A stretch of 16,634 bases of DNA, taken from the NCBI GenBank assembly GCA_002696685.1, contig NZSI01000015.1, positions 31,335 through 47,968 of the forward strand, written 5' to 3'. Position 1 is the first letter of the stretch. Every line of letters begins with the position of its first letter. Of the stretch, positions 14,783 through 16,634 are shown piece after piece. The stretch is from Chloroflexota bacterium. GTDB lineage: Bacteria > Chloroflexota > Dehalococcoidia > SAR202 > UBA826. A program made the translations under genes and the position numbers. The notes beneath the pieces were generated by a model. That model ran no database searches, had not been told where the DNA came from, and saw only the letters and a program-made list of their open reading frames with translations.

Positions 14783-16024
14783 ATGTCCGAAGCTAAATCA
14801 GTAGTAAGAGAAGGCGCTCTTGAGGGTGTGAGAGTAATCGATTTTTCTTGGATCGTAGCAGGCCCGCAATGCACTAGAATACTTGCAGATTTTGGGGCCG
14901 ACGTTATAAAGATTGAAAATGATGCCAACATGGATTACATTCGCGCCAGCGGTGGGGCAGACTCTCCAAATCGCAGCCCGCTATTCAATACACTCAACCG
15001 AAATAAAAGAAGCCTCACTCTTAACGTAATGCATCCCCGGGGTATGGAGCTCTTAAAAACTCTAATAGAAAAATCTGATGTGATAGTAGAGAACTTCAGT
15101 TCCCGTGTTTTGGAAAAATGGGGTTTAGGCTACGAGGAACAAAAGAAACTAAATCCCGGCATCATATACTGCAGCATGTCCGGCTTCGGGCATAGCGGAA
15201 GAGATCGCGATTTCGTTACATGGGGACCAACTGCTCAGGCTCTCTCTGGACTAACTTACATGTCTGGTTTGCCAGGTGAGGAATCAGCAGGATGGGGGTT
15301 TTCCTATATGGACCATACAGGAGGTTTTTACGGGGCTATCGCCATTATGATGGCACTCCTTCATCGCAATAAGACAGGCGAAGGTCAGCATCTTGACCTT
15401 TCTCAAGTCGAGGCTGGTATCGGTCTGACCGGTACGTCCATACTCGACTATACGGTCAATAATCGGCCGTTCAGAAGAAACGGAATGCCTCCTGGCAACA
15501 GAGCGCCGGACCGTCAGATTGCCCCTCATAACACATATCCCTGCAAGGGTGAGGATCGGTGGTGTGTCATAGCGGTAACAAACGATTCTGAATGGGACAG
15601 TCTAGTAGCCGTTCTCGGAAATCCAGACTGGGCAAGCGACAGGCAATTCGCAACCATGAAATCACGATCTGCTAACCAAAATAATTTAGACGAACTTATA
15701 TCGCAATGGACCATCAACCTTACCCCACACGAGGTATTCGATATTCTGCAGGAGGCCGGTGTGCCGGCTGGTGCGGTCCAAACACCTATGGAAAGAGCCG
15801 AAGTAGATCCTCAGCTCAAACATAGAGGTTTCATTGCTGAAGTTGAACACGCAGAGCTTGGCAATACAAAAGTTGAGTCAATTCCAATGACGATGTCAGA
15901 AACTCCGTGGAAACTGAATAAAGCTTCCCCTTTACTTGGCGAACACTCCGCGGAGATATATATGGATCTACTGGGAGTCAGTCCTGAGGAACTTGGAACA
16001 CTATATGAAGAGGGTATCGCATGA
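14783..16024 (+). CDS. CaiB/BaiF family CoA-transferase subunit lacking the catalytic Asp
   Basis: A 413-residue member of the class III CoA-transferase family. Typical segments are LEGVRVIDFSWIVAGPQCTRILADFGADVIKIE (13-45), NRNKRSLTLNVMHPRG (72-87), VIVENFSSRVLEKWGLGYE and YCSMSGFGHSG, and the C-terminal PLLGEHSAEIYMDLLG. The segment that normally carries the thioester-forming Asp reads TWGPTAQALSG, so G148 stands where Asp is expected. Alone it should not form an aspartyl-CoA intermediate. It overlaps by 4 bases (ATGA) with a second CaiB-family gene that keeps the Asp, so the two are probably subunits of one heteromeric enzyme. AGAGG at 14772-14776 precedes the ATG by 6 bases. Confidence 0.93.
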   Translation: MSEAKSVVREGALEGVRVIDFSWIVAGPQCTRILADFGADVIKIENDANMDYIRASGGADSPNRSPLFNTLNRNKRSLTLNVMHPRGMELLKTLIEKSDVIVENFSSRVLEKWGLGYEEQKKLNPGIIYCSMSGFGHSGRDRDFVTWGPTAQALSGLTYMSGLPGEESAGWGFSYMDHTGGFYGAIAIMMALLHRNKTGEGQHLDLSQVEAGIGLTGTSILDYTVNNRPFRRNGMPPGNRAPDRQIAPHNTYPCKGEDRWCVIAVTNDSEWDSLVAVLGNPDWASDRQFATMKSRSANQNNLDELISQWTINLTPHEVFDILQEAGVPAGAVQTPMERAEVDPQLKHRGFIAEVEHAELGNTKVESIPMTMSETPWKLNKASPLLGEHSAEIYMDLLGVSPEELGTLYEEGIA

Positions 16025-16634
16025 GTATCCCTTCACCTCAAACACCTTCATCGAAAACAAAAGGCGCACTTGAGGGTATAACTGTCATCGAGTTATGCGG
16101 TGCCAGAGGGCATTTTATGGGAAAACTCATGGGAGATATGGGCGCTCGAGTTATAAAAATTGAACCCATGGGAGGGTCAGCTGAAAGGCAAATAGGTCCC
16201 TTTATGGACGACAAGCCTCATCCCGACCGCAGTTTGTATTTCTGGTCGCACAATACCTCAAAAGAGAGTTTAGAGATCAACATAGAAGACTCTGAGGGAC
16301 AGAAAATCATCAAGGCACTTGCTTCCACTGCGGACGTAGTGCTGGAAGATTTTGCGCCCGGCTACCTTCCGTCTTTGGGATTAGGCTACAGGGACTTATC
16401 TGACAGGAACCAGAGGCTAGTGATGACCTCCTTGACGGCCTTTGGCCAGGACGGCCCCTACAGGAACTACAAATCGCCGGACATTGTGGCTTTGGCCATG
16501 GGTGGGATTATGCATTCCTGTGGCTACGATGATGTACCAGGTAGCCCACCAATCAGACCCAGTGGCGATCACGGTAACAAAATCGCTTCTCATTATGGTC
16601 TCATTGGAACTCTTGCAGCTCTATTCAACAGGGA
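16021..16634 (+). CDS. CaiB/BaiF family CoA-transferase, catalytic subunit (partial, C-terminus outside window)
   Basis: The first 204 codons of a class III CoA-transferase, open to the window edge. After a 15-residue polar lead (MSIPSPQTPSSKTKG) come LEGITVIELCGARG, MGDMGARVIKIEPMGG (38-52), DVVLEDFAPGYLPSLGLGY (105-123) and TSLTAFGQDGPYRNY (137-150). The catalytic Asp is D154 in SPDIVALAMGG. The start ATG sits in the ATGA overlap with the upstream paralogue, so the two are translationally coupled. The hydrophilic WSHNTSKESL segment (75-84) replaces the usual NRNKRSL. Substrate and full length are unknown. Confidence 0.92.
   Translation, partial: MSIPSPQTPSSKTKGALEGITVIELCGARGHFMGKLMGDMGARVIKIEPMGGSAERQIGPFMDDKPHPDRSLYFWSHNTSKESLEINIEDSEGQKIIKALASTADVVLEDFAPGYLPSLGLGYRDLSDRNQRLVMTSLTAFGQDGPYRNYKSPDIVALAMGGIMHSCGYDDVPGSPPIRPSGDHGNKIASHYGLIGTLAALFNR

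Noticed and set aside
1..16634. Prophage, insertion sequence, CRISPR or defence island
   Set aside because: No transposase, integrase, phage structural, Cas or nuclease gene and no spaced direct repeats were found.

Overview
This window is bacterial DNA with an AT-leaning composition. It carries 16 protein-coding genes, two of them cut by the window edges, packed in short operons that alternate in direction. I see no rRNA, tRNA, CRISPR array, transposase, integrase or phage gene. Six of the 16 genes appear to start at GTG or TTG, and most of those have a clear AGGAG-type ribosome binding site. The gene content is a molybdenum hydroxylase, two luciferase-like flavin monooxygenases, a flavin reductase, three CaiB/BaiF CoA-transferases, a CitE-type lyase, a sulfatase and a PAC2 protein. 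That content is typical of a heterotroph that breaks down diverse organic matter. It recalls marine Chloroflexota of the SAR202 type, but this taxonomic guess is inference only.

Left part (1-3027, minus strand). One operon reads leftward: a seven-bladed-propeller lactonase, then the [2Fe-2S] small subunit and the molybdopterin large subunit of a xanthine dehydrogenase/aldehyde oxidase family enzyme. The large subunit runs off the window. No FAD subunit is present in the part that can be seen. The layout suggests oxidation of an aldehyde or cyclic hemiacetal followed by lactone hydrolysis.

Middle part (3326-9755). A MATE efflux pump and a cytosolic Cys-type sulfatase read rightward. MsrB, the repair enzyme for methionine sulfoxide, reads leftward. 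A luciferase-like monooxygenase follows, then an overlapping SsuD-like monooxygenase and SsuE-like FMN reductase pair. The SsuD-like protein lacks the residues that bind sulfonate in the E. coli enzyme, so its substrate is probably different.

Right part (9774-16634). A CaiB CoA-transferase and a CitE-like lyase form a minus-strand operon, a logical pair for activating and then cleaving a hydroxy acid. Divergent from it is an operon of a formyltransferase-fold protein, close to the hydrolase domain of 10-formyltetrahydrofolate dehydrogenase, and a small alpha/beta-barrel protein. A PAC2-family protein with an acidic tail follows on the minus strand. Divergent from that, two CaiB-family genes overlap by 4 bases. 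The first lacks the catalytic Asp and the second has it, which points to a heteromeric CoA-transferase.

Substrates cannot be read from the sequence. Comparisons to named reference enzymes (SsuD, SsuE, 10-formyl-THF dehydrogenase, BbsEF) are from memory and were not computed.
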